DNA of 64,000 nucleotides from Arctopsyche grandis (GCF_051622035.1 NC_135356.1:6428079-6492078), one strand, 5' to 3'; shown: positions 1 to 10,873, counted from the stretch's first letter. Program-made: numbers and translations. The notes: a model not told the origin generated them from the sequence alone.

Positions 1-340
1 GGTAGACGCCCCTTCCAAGAACCTCCACACTGTCAAAACATTTGTGAGACAGAGCTATTTTATAAAATATCAGCATAGCATGGATTCTAGCTCAGAATTG
101 AAAGTGTTAAACATGCGAAAAAAACGCAGCACCCCTAACCCATATACATTGGTGCAAACATCACCCCCTGGAGTGTTTTCGGTGATATTTTATCCTCGCT
201 TGACAGTGATCGATAACGGCGATTCCCATACTTGAAGAAATATAGGAGAAACTTTTCGGGCGCATATGGATATGCATACACGTATGACCTCCCAAACATA
301 TGCATTCTGCACGTGCAACTACACCCGAATTCGGTTTGGG
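1..340. other. No gene seen; weak repeat similarity
   Basis: No convincing exon is visible. Positions about 150-245 loosely resemble 51895-51985 (shared words such as tgacagtgatc and ataacgg), so this is probably decayed interspersed repeat. It may be intron or upstream sequence of the RALGPS-like gene, whose earlier exons are not seen in this window. Confidence 0.3.
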
Positions 341-1339
341 TAATGGTCCGTACGCACCAAACCAACGACGATTTTGGGCCAACTTTTAAAACCAGTAACG
401 TACAAAATATTGAAATAAAAATTAAATAAAAAAATTGAAATTAAATTTCAAAATTAAGCTAACGAGCGAGATTGAGCTAAAATTAGATCATCGTTGATGT
501 TTTGAATTACAACAATGTTTTGAATTACGACGACACGCATTACAACCAGAGAAATATTATAATTACGAGTGAAAAAAACCTTGTTATTGTTTCTTATAAG
601 TCGTCACGATACACTAATGTGTTTCGCCGTCGATGAAATATTTAACAAAAAAAATGTCGGTGATTTGTCAAAGGGTTTTTTTTTTCTTTCGTCGAAATAA
701 AATTAATAATCACACATTATCCGATAAATTTTATCTCTGAGATGGATTTAATTATTTGATTTATTTCGACGAGAGAAACAATTGAAGACATTATCCGATA
801 AAATTTACCTCTGAAATGATTTAATTAATTGATTTATTTCGACGAGAGAAACAATTGAAGACTAAAAAAATTTCGTTTGATAAAGCGACAACGTGTCGGG
901 TTGGGACCATCACTCGGTCACCCATACTAACACATGATATATTCTCAGTAACTGCGCATTACGGGGAAGTAAAAATAATAATTCTTTGATTTTTTTTTCG
1001 ATCTTAGTGCGTATCTACGTAAGTCAAAACATCTTCGACAAACAAAAGTCGAGGATTACCTGTATGTGATTGTTGATGATCTAATTTTAGGTCAATCTCG
1101 AAAATTTATTTAAATTGGACATGTTCTGTTTTATCTTTCAATATTTTATTTTAAATTTAATATATTGATTATAATTTTATTTTGTTATTTGAATTTAATT
1201 TTAAAATAATAATAATATTTTTAATTTTGATATTTGATTTCAATTTTTAAATTTAATTTTTATTTCGATATTTTGTACGCTACTGGTTTTAAAAGTTGGC
1301 CTGTGGGCCGTTCGTTGGCTTGGTGCGTACGCACCATAA
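341..1339. mobile_element. Long-TIR foldback DNA element, about 1 kb
   Basis: The left arm (341 to about 455) and the reverse complement of the right arm (about 1220-1339) match over roughly 110 bp. Both begin with a self-complementary core, gtacgcaccaa, and share ccaacttttaaaaccagta and gtacaaaatat. A second inverted match lies further in (near 470-495 and 1075-1105). The interior is non-coding. No clear target duplication is visible, so the superfamily is not assigned. Confidence 0.7.
711..862. repeat. Two-copy tandem duplication inside the foldback element
   Basis: A unit of about 75 bp is present twice. Each copy runs from cattatccgataaa through gatttatttcgacgagagaa to caattgaagac. The copies differ by a few substitutions and short indels, so the duplication is old or has drifted. 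Confidence 0.75.
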
Positions 1340-1500
1340 CACCCACTGTTTACGAGCCAGGGATATTACGTCCCATACCACTCAGTGTGTTTTCGCCCTC
1401 ATTTGCATGACAGTTGCATCTCGTTTCCTCTCCTTACCCAATTTTGCACATTAGTGAGTACGTCATTCAAATTGCATTACATTTTAATGATTTTTTTTAA

Positions 1501-1998
1501 CCCTTTGAATGCTAAAGAACTTTGATATATCGTTGTTTATGAAAACGGCGAGAATTGTTAACAAATATCGTTGTTGATGTCATAGTGGTCGTATTTGAAT
1601 ACATACTTGTGAGCAAGTGCATCATTTTTATGAAAAATTTTATATATATGATATATATCTATATATACGTACATATATATATTTATATAAACGCAAACTT
1701 TCAGTTTGCGCTCGGGTGGTTTTCTAATTCCATTATTTTGTATCTATAATAATATGGAATATGGAATAGTACAACAAAAATAATAGAAAATCGTTTTCTA
1801 TTATAGAGGTCATGAGCCGTCGTGCAATTAAATGCGAACTAAAATGCACATCAAATTTTTACGATAGCAAAATCATAAACTGTCAATCCCTAGTGGAAGT
1901 GTAACAATAGTAACAATACTTAATATTTTTCTTCAAAAATATTATAAATGTTAGCATTTCTCGCTAGGATTTTGAAAAACATCGTAGCAACCAAAGGG
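1501..1998. mobile_element. piggyBac-like MITE (498 bp) flanked by TTAA
   Basis: TTAA lies on both sides (1497-1500 and 1999-2002). The element starts ccctttgaatgct and ends agcaaccaaaggg, inverted termini typical of piggyBac-derived miniature elements. The interior has no transposase ORF. It lies upstream of the first visible RALGPS-like exon, so it is probably intronic. Confidence 0.8.
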
Positions 1999-2002
1999 TT
2001 AA

Positions 2003-2684
2003 TATGCTCTGTGCATCTGTGATTTAGTTTAATTGTATAATTAATGCAGTTTTGTTCCTATTTTCATAATTTTTCAAATCTAACTAAGGCAAAACTCTAG
2101 TAGAAAATTTAGATTAAAAAAAAATTACAATTGAACCACGTATTATTCAATATATTCGCGAATAATTATCATTTTAATATTCAATCCCGTTTATTTATTG
2201 CAATATTTAAAATACTACCCTGATTCATTGGGTTCTCGCGAAGATTGGTTTGTATTATTTACATATATTTATTTAAATTCTATCAAAAGTAATTTTAGTT
2301 ATAATAAACAGTATAACGCAATTAATTATAATATTGTGAATTTTTTTTTGTTTCAACCGAGTTACCACATTAAAATTTTGGATTTATATATTATATTATA
2401 TTTATTGGTTATAATGGTAATGAAATATTACTATATCTAAAAAAAAAAGAGCTTTCCGTTTGAATCTAGAGAATTATATTGATATGCCTTTATTCATAGA
2501 CAGTTTCATTTTAATTCATAAAAAAAATACAATACATACGAATGCTTTGAATTAAAAAGTAAACATTACGAATGTGAGAAAGCGTTTGATCGCCGATTGA
2601 ATTTGAAAAGTGGTGCAATTTCGATGATCTGCATTGATGGATACGAATATCGTTTACATATTGTAATCGAAACTTTACTTTCAG
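2003..2684. other. AT-rich stretch before first visible exon
   Basis: The sequence is AT-rich with no further exon that I could place in phase. It ends in a pyrimidine-rich acceptor (tttactttcag at 2674-2684) for the exon beginning at 2685. A short open stretch near 2560-2680 encodes a cysteine-containing peptide but has no supporting splice context. Confidence 0.4.
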
Positions 2685-4818
2685 TATTATAAATAAAGGC
2701 GGTGAATCATCAGACAGTGTCGGAGATCCTAATCGGATTCTTACAAGTGGCATTAATCTTCTCGATGACACGATCTGCGATCAGTCAATTTGCAGCTCAC
2801 AAATGTTCAATTCTACCATCAACAGGTTAGTGTTAATATACGGGGCGTGAAACTAGTCCAAATTGTGGACTTCAACCTGTGCGAAGCCTCAAAGGGTTGA
2901 TATTTCATATCATTTAGAACATTTTGAAACTACATAAAAATAATTACAAAATAACAGCTACATAATTAGAAAAATATAAAAATGTTTTCAAACCATAAAG
3001 AAAGAGATGAAACTCTAAACTACCACCACGAAAGTGAGACGAAGGACTCTAGCATCGGCATTTGAACATAAACACTAAATAATCTTAACAAAATTTTTGT
3101 TTTATTTGACATTAGAAGTTAAAATTAAAGTCGCTTGTATTGAATGGGCAACCTTGCGCTCCCTCAATGTGGTTTTTAACACACATTCTGATAATTGGCA
3201 AGATATCTGCTTGAGTGATATCTTAAAAGAAAGGTCAAAAGCAGGCACGTTTTTGAAACCTCTTAAAGGAAAATTTAGTTTTTTTTTTTAAATATAAATA
3301 AAATATTAGTTTTTTCTTATTTGACAAATTTTTGACGACTTATTGCGCTTCTAATTTTTTTTTCTGTTGACACAGATGGTTGTTTTTGTTTTTATTTGAT
3401 TGAATAAACATTAGAAAAATAAAAAAAATTATAATTGATCAACTTTTAACTTGGGCAGTATTAGCGATTAACTGTGAGATTTTGGTTTTTTTCACTAAAA
3501 ATCTTTAAAAATGAGATTAAAAAAAACCATAAAACTTTGTACTGAGTATGTGTGGTTCAAAATGCTCTAAATGATATTTTTTTTGATTTTTAAATGCTTT
3601 TCATTATTACTAAATTATATTCACAATACATCTTACATCTATTTAATTAACACGATGGTGGCCGCGGACTCATATTTGTATCATGTCGGGTGCACAACGC
3701 TTAGTGGCCGCTAGTACATATATGATTTACGACTGCGCGAACCGTATCAGTCCGCTGATATATTTTTGTATCACGTTTGCGTCAATCGTTTGTGGTAGAT
3801 GATACAATTTTGTATCACGTTTTCATCATAAACGTATACAAATATAAAAATATATATCAGCAGACTGAAAAATATATTCGTGCAGTCGTGAATCATATAT
3901 GTATCAGCGGTCAGTAAGCGTTGTGCACCCAACATGATACAAATATGAGTCAGCGGCCACCATAGTGTTAATAGCTACTGATCTACTAATCATTTTCTAT
4001 TTTATAATGTTAATTTAATTTTGTTGGTAATCATATGTAGTATTATATTATTCTAATGTTAATTAATGTACAGCATAATAGGATAATAAAGAGCTCAACA
4101 ACCTATTTACAATATTTCTCAATGATATGAACTGTCAATCCTTTAAGGCTTTGCACTTAGCTTCATAACATCATGTATATTATACGTATAATACTTGGGA
4201 CCATTTTACCATTTTATTTTTGTGTTGTTATTGTTGTAGTATCGGCGATATGGCTGGTGCAGGCCATTGGGGAAACGGTTTTAAAGGGTTTTTGAAACGA
4301 AAGACCATATTGAAAAATAACAGGAAACCGTCGATATCGGCTTGGCAACGATATTGGGTCGAAATATTCAGGAACTCTCTCGTTTACTTCTCGCCGAAAC
4401 GCTTTCACGGGTACTTTGTCACGTCGTTAATGTGTATCGGCGCATCTGCTTGCATGTGGTTTACCGTTTTGTTTTGTTTTTTGCAGAGTTTTTTCGCACA
4501 CCAGAAATAGTTTCAAAGAGCAGCCGACCAAAATACAAAGTTTGGATGATTGGGAACTCATTTTCAAAGAGGAATCCGATACTTTTCTATTGAAAAATTC
4601 TAAACTAGGCCAAGCCTATAAGTTTCAGTCAGTTGATGGAGATTTTTTAATTTTGCTTTTCTATACGGCCGTCTTGTGATGTTTGTAATTTTATTTTTTT
4701 GTTGTCGATTTGTAGAGCGCAAACTGTTGAAGAAGCAATTCAGTGGTTAGCAGTTTTGAAGACCGCTACTTTCCAATGCCAAAAATCGCTTCCAGCTAAT
4801 CTGATGTCATTTGAATGA
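2685..4818 (+). CDS. RALGPS: RALGPS-like Ral guanine nucleotide exchange factor, last four coding exons (PH domain)
   Basis: Coding exons are 2685-2825, 4240-4410, 4487-4627 and 4716-4818 (TGA at 4816-4818). Each intron begins GT and ends AG: gttagt, gtactt and gtcagt donors; gttgtag, ttgcag and ttgtag acceptors. The phase is consistent (2+1 at every junction). The first exon encodes a Ser/Asp-rich linker. The second contains the start of a PH domain: KGFLKRKT, then a conserved WQRYWV and LVYFSPKRF. The third contains DDWELIF and YKFQ; the fourth has the C-terminal helix (EEAIQWLAVLK) and the terminus PANLMSFE, as in RALGPS1/2. Known family role: RALGPS proteins activate Ral GTPases through an N-terminal CDC25 domain; the PH domain targets membrane. 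The CDC25 exons are not in view. Product assignment is by recognition, not by search. Confidence 0.87.
3545..4115 (-). mobile_element. 3' end of a jockey-like LINE, interrupted by a MITE
   Basis: Sequence on both sides of the element at 3651-3967 matches repeats at 32395-32590 (same strand) and 42635-42835 and 43100-43300 (opposite strand). Shared words are aaatgctttt, caatacatctta, agctactgatctac and gtacagcataatagga. In the copy at 42870-43300 this segment follows the C-terminus of a reverse transcriptase ORF, so it is a LINE 3' UTR. It lies in the RALGPS-like intron 2826-4239. Confidence 0.7.
3651..3967. mobile_element. Foldback MITE (317 bp) with TTAA flanks
   Basis: TTAA lies at 3647-3650 and 3968-3971. 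The arms are inverted over about 130 bp: the left arm starts cacgatggtggccgcg, and the right arm read backwards starts cactatggtggccgct. Both continue with actcatatttgtatcatg and gggtgcacaacgctta. The uninterrupted host repeat at 32455-32475 shows the likely empty site. It has no ORF and is intronic to the RALGPS-like gene. Confidence 0.8.
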
Positions 4819-5760
4819 CAATATTTTTATGGTAAGAGGATTGAAATTTATTTAATGCATATTTAACTCACCATGGACTGCCCGAATTTTCTGCGAGAGT
4901 ATTTTTCTCACATCAAACACATCATTTGTATAAAAGATTTGTTTTTAAATACAGTGTATATATTTACGGCCCATATCAGTGAGTTAATATGCATTAAAAT
5001 CACTAACAGAATAATAATTACATTATGTTAAAAAAATATTATTTATTGTTTAATAAGTTTTGAAATTGAAACTATTATAAAATGACCTCGACTTGTCTTA
5101 ATATATATTTGTTTTATATTTTCAGATCCAAAGAAAATGTCTCAACTTCATATTGAAGGACTGTTTATTATCCAAAAAAAAAAAATTATGTTTCACTTAA
5201 GTTTATTTTTTTTTTCTGTTTTTAAAATATTATTTTGAGGTTAAATATGTAATGTACGGGGCAAGACTGATACTTACGAATTCACATTTAAATTAAAGGA
5301 CGTCTTCCCACAACTCATTTACCATAATGTTGACATGAAAGCTCTCTAGTCAGCTTATTGAATATTTTTTTGTTTACTCATGATACTCATGATATTTTGC
5401 ATCTTTACATTTATTCCTTTTTATACACACCTATATTTTACACGTTTTATATACATATAAATTTAAACACTATTAGTTTATGATAGGATGTATGTATTAG
5501 TTTGATAATATTAAACTAGTATTTTTTTTTAATTATTTTTCATTTTGGGTCATAACGACATCATACATATGTAAATATGTTGTTATGCCCGGTTAGTTGC
5601 TATGCACTAATTATTTCATTTTTCCATGTCAAATTGAATTAAATTTGCTATCAAAATTCAGATACTGTGAAGTTTACAAATAAAATACAATTTGTGTTAT
5701 TTTTTGCCATGTGATAACGAATAAATGATATCATGTTCATTAGTATCAAAAAAATAATGT
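4819..5760 (+). other. Probable 3' UTR region of the RALGPS-like gene
   Basis: The stop codon is followed 13 bases later by a good donor (atg|gtaaga at 4832). A good acceptor (ttatattttcag) ends at 5125, so a 3' UTR intron 4832-5125 is plausible. Candidate poly(A) signals AATAAA occur at 5679-5684 and 5720-5725. No further coding exon is visible. The true transcript end cannot be fixed from sequence alone. Confidence 0.45.
4867..4983. mobile_element. Short TTAA-flanked MITE (117 bp)
   Basis: TTAA lies at 4863-4866 and 4984-4987. The element starts ctcaccatgg and, read from the other end, ctcactgatatggg. The flanks themselves mirror each other (aatgcatat outside the left TTAA, atatgcatt outside the right). 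It lies in the putative 3' UTR intron of the RALGPS-like gene. Confidence 0.65.
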
Positions 5761-6145
5761 ATTCTAACAAATCTTGCCAAGTTGAATTGAATGATATGCA
5801 AATAAGTTTATGTTTTATTGTATAATTATAAAATTATCTGTGTATAAGAAAGTAATACGCATGGATGCGTTTATAATTATTATTACTATGTATTTGTTGT
5901 GTAAGCTGTTTTTTTATACATAAATATTATCGGCAACTACTGATTGTACACTTTTTATTTTTTAATTAAGAATCTCCTTACAGTCTATATTCGACTCGAA
6001 TGAAACATAATTCTATAGTTTATTAAGTTTTTTTAGATCTCTCAGTTAATTAATACACGATCTTTTGTTAGGTGACTATTAATTATATTACATTTGTACT
6101 AGATTCTCATTGTTTTTTTTTGTAAATTTGAAATATATACATATA
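5761..6145. other. AT-rich non-coding stretch
   Basis: I see no ORF, repeat match or RNA gene here, only AT-rich sequence with T and A runs. It could belong to the distal 3' UTR of the RALGPS-like gene. Confidence 0.4.
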
Positions 6146-6153
6146 TTATAAAT

Positions 6154-6479
6154 GGGTCTACCTCACGGCACCGAAAGTGAAAAGATCAAAAAAAGGGTAC
6201 ATGGTAAACAGTACTATGTATATATAATATATATATGAGTGGCATGCGGTGAAATTATTTTCTCTCTTTTTGTCACACAGCCTTGTTTAATGTGCGCGCG
6301 TAGGATACGGGAGGAAAAGCCTGTTCCTCTTGTTCCTGTTGTATCCTGCTCGTGCAAATTAAGTGAGGATGTACGACGGGGGGGAGAGAGACTTTTACCG
6401 CACGCCACTGATATACATATATACTAACCGTTTTTCATATGTATGCATGGTAAACATTCGGTGCGGTGACGGTCACCCA
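6154..6479. mobile_element. hAT-like MITE (326 bp) with 8-9 bp target duplication
   Basis: ttataaat occurs at 6146-6153 and 6480-6487. The ends are gggtctacctcac and, reversed, gggtgaccgtcaccgca. The centre contains a second inverted pair (agtggcatgcggtgaaa and ttttaccgcacgccact), suggesting an element within an element. Another copy at 44864-45269 has the same internal organisation, so the composite itself has moved or been copied. It is non-coding. Confidence 0.75.
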
Positions 6480-7825
6480 TTATAAATATGACATTGAATC
6501 CATGACCAAAACATTTACATGTTATACTATAGTTAATTGGTTATTTTTTTGCATGATATATACACTAAGATCAACGTTGACCGCACGAAAGCGTCTGTTA
6601 CAGTTTGCAGTTTCGAATTTTACAATTCCTAAAATGCATTTTTGTGGTCGACATTGTTCAATATATGTATATATGTATTGTATGTACGTATATTCGTAGA
6701 CTTTAATTATTTTGCCAATGATTTAATGATGTGCAGCATTGTATTGACAAAAAAAAAAAAGAAATACTCATATATTATCCATATAAAATGGAATAAAAAG
6801 AACAAATAATTGTACAACTGTTGCCGTATTGATAAGTTAGAACGACGCTATCGAATTGTTTCGCATAGTGGCGTTTTAGATGCATTTAAAAATATATACA
6901 TACATACATAGCGTGCCTTACGTTACCACTATGCATGTCTCGTAACGAGGATGACTACTCAGCTGCTGCGCTCCGTCTATCTAAAGCATTTCCGGGTCGT
7001 GTAAAGTGTTTTCGACGTGTTATTCTCGAATTGTTTCACACTCTTCCTACTGTTAAGTTCCTTATTATTACGTATATATACATTTAATTGTACCGCTGTG
7101 CTTCAAATATAGTCAATTTTATACAAGTATGTAATTGTAATATGTAATAATCAAACGTGCTTAAAAATACTTGTATATATATATAATAAATATCTGATTT
7201 CATATCATACGGAATGATCGAACCAATGTTTGTTAACAAGTAATACATACATATATAGCCAGTAAGGATTATTGTTAATATTTTTGGTAACTGAGAGTTT
7301 AGTTAGTTTCACGTTGCATTTTTTTTTTCCAATGCTAGGGTGTTTACGACCCCTCAAGTTGGACGTTTCACACTTTACTACATACTTATATATCTTTCTG
7401 GTTATATTATTATGATTATATATATATATATACATCTATAAAGAATAAAGTGATCGTTTGTTGCAAAGTTGTATGAATTTTCAAGTTTATCTGTGTATGT
7501 AACATGGCGTGTACGTCGAAGGTCATAAAATCATATTTCAGCAAAGTTTTGTATTGTATTGTGTGTTTTAAGGCACATTCAATGTTTTAATACTTTAAAA
7601 TGATATCTATAGCGTTAATAGAAACTACCATTACATTTATCATCGAAAAATGAACGTAACATATGAAGCGAATCAACGAATTACTTATACTTTTGATATA
7701 CGAGTCTGAAAATGAATGAATATGATGTTTGGCTGCACAAAGTGGAAGTAATATTTTTTGTAATAAAACATATATTTTTATTAAAATTGTTGGAAATATA
7801 CATTGCGTTTTTATTTAATTACCTC
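6480..7825. other. Unassigned AT-rich stretch
   Basis: No supported gene or mobile element is seen. It contains TACA/ATAT microsatellite runs near 6660, 6890 and 7420. A slightly GC-richer segment near 6830-7030 has no ORF and no match elsewhere in the window that I noticed. Confidence 0.4.
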
Positions 7826-7829
7826 ATTT

Positions 7830-8158
7830 ATTACACAAGTTTCTGAATTACGAGACATCTAGGAAAACTCGAAATTAACGAGACATCTATGAATTTTAAC
7901 TTACATTTTATTGTACATTAATCATACGCAAATAGTTGTGACATAGTAGGTAGGAAGGTTTGTAGCCAATTTAATCGAGGAACCGTTTCAACAATGAAAT
8001 CAGAAAAATTTGCAAACTCTGATAGGAAACGATCGACCTGGAGTCACAAATATCCAAGTCTGACCAGCAGCATTACAGATATACTTGGAATAAATTATTT
8101 TCAAGCGAGGTCAACTCACAAAGGCAAAAGCCCAACCACCGAGCCATGCTGCTGGCTA
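7830..8158 (-). mobile_element. tRNA-derived SINE, minus strand
   Basis: Read on the minus strand it has the SINE order used throughout this window. First comes a head (gccagcagcatggctcggtgg), here with an internal deletion over the B box. Then follows a body containing gatcgtttcctatcagag, a segment ending in gttgaaacggttcc, and a tail region with atagatgtctcgttaa. The terminal hairpin is missing, so the copy is truncated at its 3' end. Confidence 0.8.
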
Positions 8159-8254
8159 TGTACATTGTAATCGGTTTTTTCTTGATTGGTACATTATATT
8201 GGCAGTGTATTAACTATGACGTGTGTCGAATCGAAACGACTATTATACTACGGA

Positions 8255-8690
8255 GATCGTTACTTACACACAAACACACACACACACACACACACACAGG
8301 CAGATTAAGGCGATTACATAATTAAACAATTAAAATCTTATATCGCCATATCAATGCGAACAGGTTGAAGATACGGGACGAACGCTTATTAAACGTCAGG
8401 GAGATTTACTTTCCGCGTGTTTAAAACGCGTTGTATACGATATTTTATCTCCAACGTAATAGCAGACGATACATTAACGTGTATTGATGACCAAAATGAG
8501 CAATATGGCAAAGTATGAAAACGATCGGATAAGAGATAAAAATGACCACTGACAAGAAAGCCATGTGAAACGTAAAGGAGGTATGTAATAATAATAAATG
8601 AGTTCTTCGCAGTCTATGACAGACAGACCTTTCGGCTTAATTTCTTAAAATACTAGTGATCCGGTGCACGAAAATTTGTGCATCACAAAT
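8255..8690 (-). repeat. Unclassified interspersed repeat with a CA microsatellite
   Basis: Several blocks recur elsewhere. The part with gaccaaaatgagcaatatgg (about 8415-8590) matches 17740-17930, 49795-49985 and 53500-53650 in the opposite orientation. The part with gtgatccggtgcacgaaaat (about 8635-8690) matches 40610-40670. A (CA)n run lies at 8270-8297. It is non-coding and the superfamily is unknown. Confidence 0.6.
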
Positions 8691-8825
8691 ATCCAAGTCT
8701 GATCAGCAGCATTACAGATATACTCAGAATAAATTATTTTTCGAGGTCAACTCACGGGATCGAACCCGGCGCCTTTCGGTGCTAGGCAAAAGCCCAACCA
8801 CCGAGCCATGCCGCTAACTATATGT
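8683..8825 (-). mobile_element. tRNA-derived SINE head fragment
   Basis: This minus-strand SINE head keeps a good Pol III B-box-like segment (seen here as gggatcgaacccggcg) and the A-box side (ccaccgagccatgcc). It lacks the body downstream of the tRNA-like part. It abuts the unclassified repeat at 8255-8690. Confidence 0.75.
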
Positions 8826-9039
8826 ACTGTTATGTACCTCGCTTATCAATGTAGTTCCCACAATAATCAAATTCACTTTCTCACATTCATATACGCGAGT
8901 AACAAGTCCATTAAAATTCCTGTAAAGGGATACTCAGATAGGGCAGGAGTGTTGGACTTTGCCCAACCCAGGAATGCCGGACTTTGCCCAACCCAAAAGA
9001 TAAAAATCATTTATATAGATCACATAAGTTAGTCATCAC

Positions 9040-9141
9040 TAGTCACCGGAGCCTGAGGGGGCCGTGTATTGTTCAAAGGTTGTAAATGCATTGTTAAAGG
9101 TTTGCCGAACAATGGATAGCACTGTGACTATCCTACCTCTA
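9040..9141. mobile_element. hAT-like MITE, TAGAGGTAGG family (102 bp)
   Basis: There is a perfect 8-bp duplication gtcatcac at 9032-9039 and 9142-9149. The ends are tagtcaccgg and cctacctcta. The interior has the family signature ttgttcaaaggttgtaaatg and gtttgccgaac. A 102-bp copy with its own perfect duplication is at 51554-51655. It is non-coding. Confidence 0.85.
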
Positions 9142-9149
9142 GTCATCAC

Positions 9150-10164
9150 CATCGAGACTCCGAGAGTGGTAGTCATTAATATCGACGCTGCAAATGACGG
9201 TCAGTACAGCAGCAGGATAAAGTGAACCAAAGTTAATTAGTGAAACAAAGTTCTACGTATCTTATTTTAAATTCATCATCGTTCCATAATTAAATCTGTG
9301 AAAATATATTTTCACCAATTGAAGCAGTGAAAATGAATTTACAACGTTTAACACTATAAATTTAACTCTAACAACCCAATTTTAAATGAATAGGGCCAAC
9401 CCTTACTTAACCTAACCTATCCTAACCCTTAAATAATACCAACCCTAACAATCTAATCTTAAATGAATAAAGAATAAAACCAACCCTGAAAATGTAAGTG
9501 GTTATGATTTCACTGAAACGCCATTGAAAATATATTTTCACTTGAAATATAATTTCACTGTGACATATCTACCAATAACATACATAAATGTAACGTTTTT
9601 ATGATAATAAAGAAATCTTGGTTTGTTAACCTTTGAAGAACTAGTGTCCCGAATCGGGGTCGAGTAAGACCCCAGTATTTTTTAATCAAAAAACAGTTTT
9701 TTTCAATCAATATATATCTTATTAATCATTTTATACATCAACATAAAAAAAATTTAGTCCTATAGCATGTGTTTGACTATTTTTGTATTAAAAAATAGCG
9801 ACAAGCATCAACACACAAACGCACATAGGTACGGCAAACATGCGACTGCATGACTCAATAGGCACGCGCCAAAAGCGACGAAAACAATAGCTTACGAAAG
9901 ATAGCTGTCTCTTTCTCTCGCATTGATTCATGGATCAACAAGAATATGCAAGCGAACAGTCAAAAACATGACTTATCGCTACCACCTTTAAATCATACTT
10001 TGGAACGTAGAAATGTATAAACGTATTTTTTACAACCTTGTCTAAATCACACAAAATCTATTAAAATAAATTTCTTGTAGTTCATTCTAGGAATACAATA
10101 CATTTAGGGTGTATAGCTGTGAAAATCACATATTTATTACGAAAAACGTAAAAACTGGGGCACT
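9150..10164. other. Unassigned AT-rich stretch
   Basis: No gene is recognised. Short internal echoes occur (ccaaccctta/ccaaccctaac near 9385-9450, and cactgaaa repeats near 9300-9560). At 9628 ttaacctttgaagaac resembles a piggyBac-type end, but I found no partner end, so it is not called. Confidence 0.35.
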
Positions 10165-10172
10165 TGCATACC

Positions 10173-10676
10173 TAAAGTGACCATACGTCCCGTTTTGAAC
10201 GGGACCGTCTCGTTTTTAAGTAGCCTATCCCGTTGTCCCTAAGCACATCTTCGGGACGTCGACATGTCCCGTTTTCAAAACGAGAGTATATTTATTGAAT
10301 TATTATATATATATCGTAAAATTATTGAATACATTTTATGCCTGCCCGGAACTAATGCACTCGTAGAAAGAGTCTTTTCACAGATGAACAAGTTGTGGAT
10401 GACCGAAAAAACGCAATTGCAAGTCTCAGTTCTTAAAGTGATGTTGTTGATTAACATCAATTTTAAGAAATCCTGCCAAGAATTTCATTCTTATTTAAAT
10501 GCAAACCCAGTAATACTTAAGAAAATTTGTTTATCAGAAAAATATAAAAAAACATACATTTTTTATATTTATATTATTCATTCAAAAAATACACGTTTTC
10601 ATGAATATACATATGTACTATTACGTAAAAATTGGTAGATGTCCCGTTTTGAGGACAAAAATACATGGTCACATTA
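10173..10676 (+). mobile_element. Internally deleted hAT element (504 bp)
   Basis: There is a perfect 8-bp duplication tgcatacc at 10165-10172 and 10677-10684. The ends taaagtgaccat and atggtcacatta are inverted (11 of 12). Just inside is gtcccgttttgaacggga, a motif repeated at another end-like sequence at 54539. Most of the transposase is missing, but the C-terminal hAT dimerisation domain remains as an ORF (next entry). Confidence 0.88.
10264..10638 (+). CDS. hAT transposase C-terminal dimerisation domain, stand-alone ORF
   Basis: This 124-aa ORF is entirely inside the hAT-derived element. Residues about 25-90 match the conserved C-terminal hAT region: PGTNALVERVFSQMN, then LWMTEKTQL, and an ending like NPVILKKICLSEKY. 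In intact transposases this region mediates dimerisation and completes the catalytic fold. The catalytic DDE part and BED finger are absent. The N-terminal 20 residues are low-complexity and come from the terminal sequence. It could be an inert remnant or, if transcribed, a dominant-negative peptide; the latter is inference only. Confidence 0.6.
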   Translation: MSRFQNESIFIELLYIYRKIIEYILCLPGTNALVERVFSQMNKLWMTEKTQLQVSVLKVMLLININFKKSCQEFHSYLNANPVILKKICLSEKYKKTYIFYIYIIHSKNTRFHEYTYVLLRKNW

Positions 10677-10729
10677 TGCATACCCCACTTCGGTAAGGAT
10701 GATATATAAACTGCGTTTTGGATCATGAC

Positions 10730-10873
10730 TAGAGGTCGGAATCTGAAGGGGTCGGACACGTGCCGCCTATTGTTCCATTGTTGTAAATCCTTTGTAAAAA
10801 AGGTTCGGCAAACCTTTAACAATGCATTTACAATCTTTGAACAATAAACAGCCCCTTCAGATTCCGGGCTCTA
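10730..10873. mobile_element. TAGAGGTAGG-family MITE, first of three in a row (144 bp)
   Basis: It is flanked by atcatgac at 10722-10729 and 10874-10881. The ends are tagaggtcgg and ccgggctcta. The interior reads as an imperfect hairpin with aaaggttcggcaaacctttaa and acaatgcatttacaa. Confidence 0.85.

Noticed and set aside
713..862. CRISPR-like direct repeats
   Set aside because: Only two long adjacent copies, no spacers, in eukaryotic DNA; a simple tandem duplication.
2563..2684. Possible zinc-finger-like exon upstream of the RALGPS-like exon
   Set aside because: Only one CxxC-like pair at most, no donor in a fitting phase, and it runs into the acceptor of the accepted exon.
8640..8665. 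Helitron 3' end suggested by a hairpin and actagt
   Set aside because: The other copy at 40610-40670 is similar on both sides of ctagt, so this is not an element terminus.
8755..8825. tRNA-like sequence with a good B box
   Set aside because: The acceptor and anticodon arms do not fold and the sequence continues into a SINE body; it is a SINE head, not a tRNA gene. The same applies at 41827-41902 and 39930-39998.
9628..9670. piggyBac-like end ttaacctttgaagaac
   Set aside because: No inverted partner with TTAA was found within the next 2 kb.
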